Position numbers and translations under genes: made by a program
Assembly (NCBI RefSeq): GCF_014207535.1
Contig: NZ_JACHGK010000010.1
Coordinates: forward strand, 62,001 to 126,000
Source of the DNA: Bacillus benzoevorans
GTDB taxonomy: Bacteria > Bacillota > Bacilli > Bacillales > Cytobacillaceae
Direction: 5' to 3'
DNA length: 64,000 nucleotides
In this document: positions 51,220-58,855 of the stretch, piece after piece
Numbering within the stretch: the first letter of the stretch is position 1
Layout: each line of letters begins with the position of its first letter
Notes under the pieces: model-generated
Database searches by the model: none
Told to the model about the DNA's origin: nothing
The model's input: only the letters and a program-made list of their open reading frames with translations

Positions 51220-52008
51220 TTAAGTCTTAATACTTTCTGAATGAAGCATCTTGATTAATTCTTTTTTTAATTTATTAAACCTTGGGTTATCTAGCAGTTC
51301 AGATTTTTTTCTTGGTCGTGGTATATCGACATTAATAATTTCTTGAATCCTTGCTTTTGGTCCATGGCTCATTACAACAATACGGTCTGATAGTAGGATG
51401 GCCTCCTCTACATCATGGGTAACCATAATAACTGTTCGTTTATCTTGTTCCCATATCCGTTCTAATTCATCTTGCAGCTCTTCGCGTGTGATAGCATCTA
51501 ATGCACCAAAAGGTTCATCCAGCAGTAAGACTTTTGGATTGATCACAAATGCCCTGGCAATTCCGACTCTTTGCTTCATACCTCCCGAGATTTCTTTAGG
51601 TTTTTTATCTTTAGCAGACGATAGTTTTACTAGATCTAAATACTTATTGGCTAGTATCTCTTTTTCTTCCTTACTTTTATTCTCCATTACACTATTTAAG
51701 GCAAACATAATATTTTCAAAGACTGTCATCCAAGGGAAAAGTGCATGATTTTGAAACACCATTCCACGGTCCACTCCAGGACCTTCAATTAATTTATCCT
51801 TTAATTTAATGGTTCCCTTCTGATAGGTCTCCAATCCTGCAATCATATTTAGCAGGGTACTTTTTCCACAACCACTAGGTCCAATTAAAGATATAAATTC
51901 ACCTTCGTTAATTTGAAGAGATATCATATCTAGAACTTCTGAAACTTTTCCTCTGGTTTTATACGACTTAGCCACATTACTAATTTGAAGAAAATATTTA
52001 TCCATCAT
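51220..52008 (-). CDS. NitT/TauT-family ABC transporter, ATPase (nitrate/cyanate/sulfonate type)
   Basis: A 262-residue ATPase with Walker A GPSGCGKST, Q-loop MVFQNHALFPWMTV, signature ISGGMKQRVGIARA, Walker B VLLLDEPFGALD and the switch His in VTHDVEEA. It belongs with NrtD/CynD/SsuB ATPases. It is the last gene of the tatA-binding protein-permease-ATPase operon and overlaps the permease by 11 nt. AAGAGG precedes ATG 52008. It powers the importer described for the binding protein. Confidence 0.93.
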   Translation of the reverse strand: MMDKYFLQISNVAKSYKTRGKVSEVLDMISLQINEGEFISLIGPSGCGKSTLLNMIAGLETYQKGTIKLKDKLIEGPGVDRGMVFQNHALFPWMTVFENIMFALNSVMENKSKEEKEILANKYLDLVKLSSAKDKKPKEISGGMKQRVGIARAFVINPKVLLLDEPFGALDAITREELQDELERIWEQDKRTVIMVTHDVEEAILLSDRIVVMSHGPKARIQEIINVDIPRPRKKSELLDNPRFNKLKKELIKMLHSESIKT

Positions 52009-52852
52009 AACTAAACCTCTTTTCTAATATTCCTAGTAATCGATCTAATCCAATTCCAACTAACCCAATGACTAATATACAGACAATAATGTTAGAAATA
52101 TTTAAGTTGTTCCATTCATTCCATACAAAGTAACCAATTCCTCTTCCTCCAATAAGCATTTCAGCAGCAATGATAACGAGCCATGCCACACCCATACTCA
52201 CTCGTAAACCTGTGATTATATTAGGTAATGAAGCAGGAAGTAAAATATAACGAATAACCATCCATCGATTAGTTTCTAAAGTGCGTGCCACGTTTAAGTA
52301 GATTGGAGAAATATTTCGGACTCCAAAAATAGTATTTAGAAGTATTGGCCAAAGACTGGAGATAAGAATGACAAAAATCGCTGTACTCTCTGAATCTTGC
52401 AGAGTTGCCAAACCTATTGGAAGCCATGCCAAAGGTGAGACTGGACGTAAAATTTGTACAATAGGATCTATGGCTTTTGATACCACCTCAGATGTTCCAA
52501 TTAAAAAACCTAATGGAACAGCTATTAAAGACGCTAATAAAAATCCCGTTAATTCACGTTGCAGGCTTGATAGAAGATGTAAACCAATTCCTACATCATT
52601 TACGCCATAGTTATAAAATGGATCCTTTAATGTTTCGTAACCACTAACGATCACTTGAGTGGGAGCCGGAACAAGAGATGAAACGAATCCCATTCGTACA
52701 ACTGTTTCCCATATTACACTTGTTGCGAAAATCATACCTATAAAAACAAGGAAGGCTTTCATGTTTACAGATAATGTCCTTTTATCCCTTAATTTTTTTT
52801 TCGAAAAAGAAATGTTTGAAATAACACTTGAATGATCTATTTTCGCTTTCAT
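51998..52852 (-). CDS. NitT/TauT-family ABC transporter, permease
   Basis: A 284-residue permease with about six helices and the coupling loop EWNNLNIS-preceded EAA-like region (YLNVARTLETNRWMVIRYILLPASLPNIITGLRVSMGVAWLVIIAAEML), typical of NrtB/CynB/SsuC. A 35-residue cytoplasmic N-terminus precedes helix 1. ATG 52852 is chosen because TAGGAGG lies 7 nt upstream; the frame is open to 52879. It sits between the binding protein and ATPase genes. Confidence 0.93.
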   Translation of the reverse strand: MKAKIDHSSVISNISFSKKKLRDKRTLSVNMKAFLVFIGMIFATSVIWETVVRMGFVSSLVPAPTQVIVSGYETLKDPFYNYGVNDVGIGLHLLSSLQRELTGFLLASLIAVPLGFLIGTSEVVSKAIDPIVQILRPVSPLAWLPIGLATLQDSESTAIFVILISSLWPILLNTIFGVRNISPIYLNVARTLETNRWMVIRYILLPASLPNIITGLRVSMGVAWLVIIAAEMLIGGRGIGYFVWNEWNNLNISNIIVCILVIGLVGIGLDRLLGILEKRFSYDG

Positions 52853-52863
52853 TTTTATACCTC

Positions 52864-54198
52864 CTAATTCGTCATCCATAAATTATCGATGTCAAAAGCC
52901 TTACCCATAATAGTTTCAACTTTATAATCATTTTCAGGAATTGAATGTCCTAATTCCTTTTGGATCTGCCTTAAATCATTGGTTAGGAATACTTCATCTA
53001 CGATTTTCTTTATTTCCTCTGTATCTAGCGGTTCTTTTACATAATCCCATCTGCTAAATTGAGTTAACATCCATGCGCCAAAGCTTTTATAAGGGAATGG
53101 ATCAAAATCAATTCTTTTGGGATCGTTTATTATATTTCCAGTTCCATCTGGACCTTTTCCAGTCAGAACTTGTTTGACAGCCTCTTCCGGCTGATTTAAA
53201 TATTGCTTTGTGGAGATTGCTTTAGCAATTTTTTCTCGATTAGTGTTATCACTGCTATAGTATGTTGCATCTGTGATTGATTTTAGTAAAGCGTTGTAGG
53301 TCTTAGGGTTTTTATCAATAAAATCTTGTTTAACACCGAAAGCACAGCAAGGATGGTTGGTCCACAAATCTTTTGTTAGTTTAAAGATAAAACCAAACTC
53401 TTGGAAAACAGCTCTTTGATTAAATGGTTCTGGTCCCAAAAAACCATCAATGTTCCCTGAGGCCAGGTTGGCTACCATATCTGCCGGCCGAGTTACTCTT
53501 ATGTTTACATCGATATCAGGATTTAGTCCTCCTTCTGCTAAATAATAGCGAAGCAGAAGATTATGCATGGAATATTCAAAAGGTATACCTAGAGTCATAC
53601 CCTTTAAATCTTTAATATCTTTAACCTTGCCTTTATGCTTATTTGCCAGCGTAATAGCCTGGCCATTAATATTTTCTATCGCTGCTAATCTAGTAGGGAC
53701 TGCACTCGAGCCTATTCCCATCGATAAGGCAAGAGTCATTGGTGAAAGTAGATGGGCTGCGTCAATCTCTCCTGCAATAAATGCATCTCTTATATCTGCC
53801 CAGCCTGCATATTTTTTAACTGTTACATTTAATCCATATTTTTTATAAAATCCCATAGGATCAGCCATAATGATGGGGGTTGCACAGGTTATTGGGATAA
53901 ATCCTATTGTTAGTTCGGGTTTCTCTAGATCCGTGTTAATTACATTTTTATTTAATTCATCATTACCGCAAGCAGCTAAAAGGGAGAGGGCACCTCCGCT
54001 CATGAGCATTAGCATTCCTAATGTTGCAGTAGAGGACTTTAGAAAATTCCTCCTGGACATCATGTTTAAACCTAAATCCTTTATGTCAGAATGATAATCA
54101 TCAAGTTGTGAAGGTTTTACAATAGGAGTTTCTAAATATTGATGTGATTCATGAGTGCAGCCGTCATAGCAAATATGTGAGTTAGATTCATTTTTCAT
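52864..54198 (-). CDS. NrtA/CynA-like ABC substrate-binding protein, predicted Tat-exported lipoprotein
   Basis: A 444-residue binding protein. The twin-arginine motif S48-R-R-N-F-L-K54 is followed by a hydrophobic stretch and the lipobox LAAC with Cys77. The mature domain has TIGFIPITCATPIIMADPMG, HLLSPMTLALSMGIG and NGQAITLANKHKG, the pattern of nitrate, bicarbonate and cyanate receptors (NrtA, CmpA, CynA). Ahead of the Tat motif lies an unusual 47-residue extension with C10-x3-C14-x-H16-x2-H19. ATG 54198 lies 5 nt after the tatA stop, with AAAGGAG inside tatA; ATG 54222 is possible. Cyanate is the likeliest ligand given cynS nearby (inference). Confidence 0.88.
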   Translation of the reverse strand: MKNESNSHICYDGCTHESHQYLETPIVKPSQLDDYHSDIKDLGLNMMSRRNFLKSSTATLGMLMLMSGGALSLLAACGNDELNKNVINTDLEKPELTIGFIPITCATPIIMADPMGFYKKYGLNVTVKKYAGWADIRDAFIAGEIDAAHLLSPMTLALSMGIGSSAVPTRLAAIENINGQAITLANKHKGKVKDIKDLKGMTLGIPFEYSMHNLLLRYYLAEGGLNPDIDVNIRVTRPADMVANLASGNIDGFLGPEPFNQRAVFQEFGFIFKLTKDLWTNHPCCAFGVKQDFIDKNPKTYNALLKSITDATYYSSDNTNREKIAKAISTKQYLNQPEEAVKQVLTGKGPDGTGNIINDPKRIDFDPFPYKSFGAWMLTQFSRWDYVKEPLDTEEIKKIVDEVFLTNDLRQIQKELGHSIPENDYKVETIMGKAFDIDNLWMTN

Positions 54199-54202
54199 AT
54201 CT

Positions 54203-54388
54203 TTATTTTTCTCCTTTATCATTTTTCATATCATCTTCTTCTGTAAAGACAGGACGTGTGGATTCCTTAAACTCTCGTAATGTGTTCCCTGCTGCTCGCC
54301 CTAATTCCGGCAATTTACTGGGACCAAAAATAATTAAGGCTAAAGTAATGATGAGAATTAATCCGGGTATTCCAATATTGGATAGCAT
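54203..54388 (-). CDS. tatA: TatA-family twin-arginine translocase subunit
   Basis: A 61-residue TatA: a single helix GIPGLILIITLALIIFGPSKLPELGRAAGNTLREFKES with the FGP hinge and amphipathic helix, then an acidic tail. It forms the export pore with TatC, which is not encoded here. The strong GGGAAGGGGG site supports ATG 54388, although the frame runs on to 54463. It is the first gene of the operon whose second product carries a Tat signal, so it is probably a dedicated exporter component. Confidence 0.93.
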   Translation of the reverse strand: MLSNIGIPGLILIITLALIIFGPSKLPELGRAAGNTLREFKESTRPVFTEEDDMKNDKGEK

Positions 54389-54526
54389 TCTGTATTTCCC
54401 CCTTCCCTTTCTTATTGCGTTTCTTTGTGATAAGGACATTATGATGATGCGAATATGTTGCATAGATGTCCTATAGCTTATTACCCAACAATAAACAAAT
54501 GGAGTTAACTAAAAGTTAATATCCGT

Positions 54527-54578
54527 ATTATATAACCATTAAAAATAGTTTTGGCAGTTATTGTTAGGTGTTCTAACA
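54527..54578 (-). promoter_or_regulatory. Shared bipartite promoter, copy C (tatA-ABC transporter operon)
   Basis: On the minus strand: the perfect dyad TGTTAG-AACAC-CTAACA (54578-54562), two bases, the 26-bp dyad beginning AACTGCCAAAA (54559-54534), one base, then TATAAT (54532-54527). The same layout with identical spacing occurs at 55553-55604 and 59820-59871. There is no -35 hexamer, so activation by a bound protein is likely. Confidence 0.8.
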
Positions 54579-54705
54579 TATTTTTTAACCTTTTATAAAG
54601 TTCGTATTACCATAAAAATTCTTAATTAGATGTCGAGAAAGAGAGAAATGAAGTTTAAGGGAGAGAATAGGTTGAGGTTGAACATCATAATAAAAGCTTT
54701 ATAGC

Positions 54706-54740
54706 GAAAAAAAAGCCTTGATTCCATGGAGGAGTCAAGG
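54706..54740 (-). terminator. Terminator of the CGNR regulator gene (minus strand)
   Basis: On the minus strand CCTTGA pairs with TCAAGG around a 13-nt loop, followed by C and eight T residues. Confidence 0.8.
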
Positions 54741-54751
54741 GGGTCATAAGC

Positions 54752-55336
54752 TTATAAAGGATGCCGGTTACGATAATAAAATCGAGACGCTTTTATTTTA
54801 TTTCCACAAATCGTCATACTGCACCATCTGCGTGTTTTATTTTTAGATTTATCTAGGAAAAGCAAAACACAATCATCATTTTCACAAGGTTTTAAACGAT
54901 CCAGGATCTTTTTTTGTGAAATGACTTCAAAGAAAGATTGAACAATGTGATGAAGTAAGGGAGAATTCAATTGTTTTGATTCATACGATAAAGATGGAAA
55001 GTTTGTCGGTTCAGGACGAATCTGCGGATAGATACCAAATTGCCGTATGAAATCATTAACAGCCTGTAAATGATTTGGATCGATCTCTCTTTTATACGCA
55101 AAATCTTGAAAGCATTGGTGAATTAAATTTCTTAGTGTAATAAAATGGTCGAAATTGGCTTCAATGGATTCCAAAGGAACATCAATTTTTAGTTTTTGTG
55201 TCCAATCATAGAGCAGATATGAAGAGCCTAGTAAATCTGTTTTGGACCCATCAACCATTTTAATCGTATTTGAAAAATCTACAGCTGTATTCCCACCTAC
55301 GAAAACAAAACTTCGATGACTACTAATAGGAACCAC
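54752..55336 (-). CDS. CGNR zinc-finger (ABATE domain) transcriptional regulator
   Basis: A 191-194-residue regulator: an N-terminal ABATE domain (FVFVGGNTAVDFSNT) and a C-terminal zinc finger with CENDDC, RRWCSMTICGN and the basic ASRFYYRNR tail. The family is believed to bind DNA and respond to stress compounds. It lies between two of the three shared promoters and is the best local candidate for their regulator. The start is odd: the only standard codon is GTG 55336, which lies inside AGGAGG; an ATT at 55327 has ideal 8-nt spacing. A dyad AACC-N9-GGTT in its leader could allow autoregulation. Confidence 0.87.
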   Translation of the reverse strand: MVPISSHRSFVFVGGNTAVDFSNTIKMVDGSKTDLLGSSYLLYDWTQKLKIDVPLESIEANFDHFITLRNLIHQCFQDFAYKREIDPNHLQAVNDFIRQFGIYPQIRPEPTNFPSLSYESKQLNSPLLHHIVQSFFEVISQKKILDRLKPCENDDCVLLFLDKSKNKTRRWCSMTICGNKIKASRFYYRNRHPL

Positions 55337-55756
55337 CTCCTAACCAATAAAATCGGTTTTACCTATTATAGACCTAATGTCAATAAAACACCAAAATTTT
55401 TATATTCCTTAATTGGATACAACATTGATTTGATCCATTTACTAGATCCATTTCCTGCCTGATTATAAATAAAGTTTCCTCTTTAGATCTTCTGATAGCA
55501 CCATGTTCTATCTTTGAATCCAGTGATATATAAAAGATGTATTTTAAAAGAATGTTAGGAGATCTGACAATTACTGCCAAAAATATTTTTGGTGGTTATA
55601 TAATGTGATTATTAAGGAATCAGAGCAAAAAAGGGTACAGAGCAGAAATCAATAGCACCAAATGATAGCCAAAGAGGTGATTATTAACCAAAAGGGACTG
55701 AATACTTATTAAAATTAAAATTTTAATAAAAAATCTAAAATAGGTGGTGTCCAAAA
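55337..55756. other. Divergent promoter region of the CGNR gene and the flavoprotein operon
   Basis: A 420-bp gap with promoter copy B, a 145-nt leader before the flavoprotein gene, and, on the minus strand, TATAAT at about 55371-55366 and the dyad AACCGATTTTATTGGTT before the CGNR start. No coding frame is supported. Confidence 0.6.
55553..55604 (+). promoter_or_regulatory. Shared bipartite promoter, copy B (flavoprotein-FNT operon)
   Basis: TGTTAGGAGATCTGACA (55553-55569), two bases, a 26-bp dyad with CTGCCAAAA...TTTTGGTGG (55572-55597), one base, TATAAT (55599-55604) and GTGATTA. Nearly identical to copy A at 59820-59871. Confidence 0.8.
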
Positions 55757-56845
55757 ATGTTGTTAGCCAATAACAATGTATTAAACAAGTATGAGAGTAT
55801 TTTAAAAGAGGAATTATCCCCAATGACCAGGGCCATAGACGAGGAAGGTGTTTATCCGGAAACGGTATTAAGAGCTTTGGGAAAAGCGGGAGCTTATCAA
55901 ATTTCGGAACTAACATATAAAGAGGAAATGTTGAAAAGACTGCAATTGATCAACATAGCTGCAAGATCTTGCGTTTCTACTTCATTTCTTATTTGGTGCC
56001 ATACTACGGCTATTTCTTTTATATCCAATTCTGGAAATGCATACTTAAAGGAAACATTACTTCCTCTTTTGGAAAGTGGTGAAGTATTAGCAGGTACAGG
56101 ATTATCAAATCCGATGAAGTATTATGCGGGAATGGAGACATTACGCTTAACAGCAGAACGACATGAAAATGGGTATACAATCAATGGTATTCTCCCGTAT
56201 GTTTCAAATTTAGGGAAAGGACACTGGTTCGGAATTATTGCCCAAGTAGATGAGGAACAACGAATTTTCGCAATGGTTAACTGCGATTCTCTGGGTTTAA
56301 CCCTAACAGAACATAAAGACTTTGCCGGATTAAATGGGACTCGATCCTTTACTTGTCGTTTCGATGATGTATTTCTTGAGGATAATGTCATGATTTCTAC
56401 ATCCGCAGATGATTTTGTTAAAACTATACGTTCAAGTTTTATGTTAACTCAAACTGGAATGGGGATAGGGCTCATTAAAGCATCAGTTGATACGATGCAA
56501 AAGTGTATCAAAAAACAGAATGAATCAAATAAATTTATTGGCGTTTCAACAGAACATATATTAGACGAATTAGAAGCTGTTCAACATAAAATACATGATT
56601 TATTTGAATCCACTATAGAGGTTCCCTTTAATGATGCTGTACAAATTCGTTTACAGGGAGCTGAATTGGCACTAAAGACAGCTGAAATAGCCATGTTGTA
56701 TCAAGGGGCTGCAGGTTATTTGAAAAAATCAGATAGTATGAGAAGACTACGGGAAGCGTTATTTATCGCTGTAGTAACCCCTGCTATTAAACATTTAAAG
56801 AGAATGCTTCATGAACAATCAAATCCCCTTCTAGGTGTAAATTGA
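55757..56845 (+). CDS. Acyl-CoA-dehydrogenase-like flavoprotein without the usual catalytic Glu
   Basis: A 362-residue protein of the acyl-CoA dehydrogenase fold. The N-terminal helical domain, the LAGTGLSNPMKYYAGMETLRLTA flavin region and the C-terminal GAAGYLKKSDSMRRLREALFIAVV helix align with the family. At the place of the catalytic YEGT motif stands VVTPAIK, so it is probably not a dehydrogenase; family members without this Glu act as flavin-dependent monooxygenases or on nitro or sulfur compounds. TAGGTGGTG lies 7 nt before ATG 55757. It opens an operon with an FNT channel and belongs to the shared regulon. Substrate unknown. Confidence 0.75.
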   Translation: MLLANNNVLNKYESILKEELSPMTRAIDEEGVYPETVLRALGKAGAYQISELTYKEEMLKRLQLINIAARSCVSTSFLIWCHTTAISFISNSGNAYLKETLLPLLESGEVLAGTGLSNPMKYYAGMETLRLTAERHENGYTINGILPYVSNLGKGHWFGIIAQVDEEQRIFAMVNCDSLGLTLTEHKDFAGLNGTRSFTCRFDDVFLEDNVMISTSADDFVKTIRSSFMLTQTGMGIGLIKASVDTMQKCIKKQNESNKFIGVSTEHILDELEAVQHKIHDLFESTIEVPFNDAVQIRLQGAELALKTAEIAMLYQGAAGYLKKSDSMRRLREALFIAVVTPAIKHLKRMLHEQSNPLLGVN

Positions 56846-56993
56846 ATACTATTTGTTTTTAATATGATCATTCATGGCCAGTTGTATCTTTCGAGAACTA
56901 TTCTTTGTCGCAGAGAATGCTTCTCGGAAGGTATCCATGAATGGAACCAATAATATAAAGGTTTTGAACATAAAAAGAAGGGGGGATGAATGA

Positions 56994-57914
56994 ATGGAAA
57001 AGGAAAAAGTGAACCCAGTAATAAATCATTCACCTGATATGGGACCATACTCGATGGAAGAAACGATGTATCGGGCAGCCCAGTTAAGTAAGGATAAATG
57101 GAAAATGCTGAAAAATAGACCCTTATCCTTTTTATTACACGCGTTTGCTGGCGGGGCAATTGTTGCTTTTGGAGCTACACTTTCACTTTCTGTTTCTGCC
57201 GGAATACCCATACCGGGTCTGCAAAATCTTGTGATGGGTCTTGTTTTTGGGTTTTCATTGGTTGTCATCATGATGACGGGGATGTCATTAATTACAGCGG
57301 AAATGGCCTTAGGAATTATCGGAGTCTTTCATAAAAAGATTACCATTGTACAATATATCTTATTTGTTATTGCAGGATATATCGGGAATGCATTGGGGAG
57401 TTTATCTTTTATGTCACTTCTGGCTTTTGCCGGGGGTCCTTTTGAAAAAAGTATCTATGCTTTAAGAGCCCACGCGCTTGCAGTATCAAAAACAGGCATG
57501 GATGGTTTATCCATCTTCCTGCTAGGCATTTTATGTACATGGTTTTTGCAAACAGCGATGTTTATGTATTTAAAAGCAAGGTCTGATGTTGGAAAAATGG
57601 CAGTAGCGTATTATGGTCCCTTTGCTTTTGTCGGCAGTATGACCGAACATGCGATTGCGAATATTGGCTTCATCGCATTACCATTATTAATGCAGTCTGA
57701 CTTTACTGCCTTAACGGGTGCTCCACTGACAGATTCGGGTTCAACTGCTTTATTGCATTGGGGATTTGGGCAATATGGCTGGGCCTATAACCAAGTCTTA
57801 ACCTTAATGGGAAACTTTATCGGTGGTGTACTATTTGTTGCGACAGTTTTTCATTTTGTCAGCAATCCACGGAAAGTCATGTTGCTTTATCGAGTAAAAC
57901 AAAAACGTTCATAA
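56994..57914 (+). CDS. Formate/nitrite transporter (FNT) family channel
   Basis: A 306-residue pentameric-channel subunit with six helices. The family hallmark TEHAIANIGFIALPL (EHxxAN with the central His) lies near residue 225, and HAFAGGAIVAFGATLSLSV and AEMALGI fill the first half-channel. Relatives pass formate, nitrite, hydrosulfide or other small monovalent anions. A 50-residue cytoplasmic N-terminus precedes helix 1. GAAGGGGGG precedes ATG 56994. In the cyanase/sulfur context it may handle cyanate, nitrite, HS- or bicarbonate (inference). Confidence 0.9.
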   Translation: MEKEKVNPVINHSPDMGPYSMEETMYRAAQLSKDKWKMLKNRPLSFLLHAFAGGAIVAFGATLSLSVSAGIPIPGLQNLVMGLVFGFSLVVIMMTGMSLITAEMALGIIGVFHKKITIVQYILFVIAGYIGNALGSLSFMSLLAFAGGPFEKSIYALRAHALAVSKTGMDGLSIFLLGILCTWFLQTAMFMYLKARSDVGKMAVAYYGPFAFVGSMTEHAIANIGFIALPLLMQSDFTALTGAPLTDSGSTALLHWGFGQYGWAYNQVLTLMGNFIGGVLFVATVFHFVSNPRKVMLLYRVKQKRS

Positions 57915-57926
57915 AAGGAGGCTATT

Positions 57927-58298
57927 ATGGAAAGTTATTCAATTTTAAATCCGATTGTTTGGACACTATTTATCGGTGGAAATCTTATTATCCTTTTGGC
58001 CATTAAGTGGTTTCATTCACGTTATCCTCATTTCTCTGAAGTGGGAGATACCGGAGAACAATTATTAGTAAAGGAAATTATGCTTCCTGCTTCTACATTT
58101 CCTGATAAAACGAGAACGATCGTGAATAGTGAGGATTCTATCAGCTCATTATATCCTCTATTTTTAAAATATGATGAAGAATATTTTTATGTGAGAAATC
58201 AAGAAGGATTAAGAGGTATTGTATCTTTAGATCGTGTGTTAGGAATTGATAGCAAAAAGAATACGAAAGTTGTTCAAATCCATGAGTATTCAGCATAA
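57927..58298 (+). CDS. Membrane-anchored single CBS-like domain protein
   Basis: A 123-residue protein with one N-terminal helix (about residues 9-27) and a cytoplasmic part whose IVNSEDSISSLYPLFLKYDEEYFYVRNQEGLRGIVSLDRVLGI matches half of a CBS pair. It lies 12 nt behind the FNT gene with AAAAGGAGG before the ATG, and overlaps the DUF302 gene. It may gate or regulate the channel by binding a nucleotide. I do not recognise a named family. Confidence 0.65.
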   Translation: MESYSILNPIVWTLFIGGNLIILLAIKWFHSRYPHFSEVGDTGEQLLVKEIMLPASTFPDKTRTIVNSEDSISSLYPLFLKYDEEYFYVRNQEGLRGIVSLDRVLGIDSKKNTKVVQIHEYSA

Positions 58299-58695
58299 AT
58301 TTAATTCTCTAAAAACAATGTATATAAATAACGAGCCTAAAAATCTAGTTAAGAAGATTTGTACTTGTATAGAGGAACATGGAATCAAGTTATATGCAGT
58401 GGTAGACCATCAAAATGATATGGAAGCACTTCGGGTATATTCATATCCAGCTTTTACGATTTTGTTTGGTAATCCTCGAATGGGATCAAAATTATTAGAA
58501 AAACTTCCAATGGCAGCAATTGATATTCCACTTAGAATATCAGTTATCCAGTCCCAATCGGGTAAAGGGAGCACTGTCATCTTCCGTGATATGGATTATC
58601 TTTTTAAAGAGTATATAAAACAAGTTAAGGAACTTCGCTATTGGGCACAAGAAGTCAATGCAATACTTACTAGATTGGTAGAGCAGTGCCGTTAG
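58282..58695 (+). CDS. DUF302-family protein
   Basis: A 137-residue protein whose central block KLYAVVDHQNDMEAL...FTILFGNPRMGSKLLEKLPMAAIDIPLRI matches DUF302. DUF302 proteins often accompany sulfur- or redox-related genes, but no function is established. ATG 58282 is chosen, overlapping the CBS-like gene by 17 nt; no clear ribosome site is seen, consistent with translational coupling. It is the last gene of the operon before a terminator. Confidence 0.8.
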   Translation: MSIQHKFNSLKTMYINNEPKNLVKKICTCIEEHGIKLYAVVDHQNDMEALRVYSYPAFTILFGNPRMGSKLLEKLPMAAIDIPLRISVIQSQSGKGSTVIFRDMDYLFKEYIKQVKELRYWAQEVNAILTRLVEQCR

Positions 58696-58757
58696 AGGCA
58701 ATTATTCACAACAGTGTCAATCTTGCGGCTGAATGGAATTTAGTAATATAACGGAAC

Positions 58758-58810
58758 AACCTCCTTTTCGGGAATGAATCATGTCCTGCTGAAAAGGAGG
58801 TTCGTTTTTG
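58758..58810 (+). terminator. Terminator between the DUF302 and TauE/SafE genes
   Basis: AACCTCCTTTTC pairs with GAAAAGGAGGTT (58758-58769 with 58791-58802) and CGTTTTTG follows. The TauE/SafE gene starts 46 nt later with no clear promoter of its own, so read-through or attenuation is possible. Confidence 0.8.
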
Positions 58811-58855
58811 TATTGTTCACAATCGGAAGACCTGAATAAGGAAGGAGAGGTTGGT

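Larger units (their letters stand above)
54389..54751 (-). other. Leader and promoter region of the tatA operon
   Basis: The 363-bp gap holds promoter copy C, a 132-nt tatA leader with a TTAACTTTTAGTTAA dyad, and the terminator of the CGNR gene at its right end. No separate gene is supported. Confidence 0.6.
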
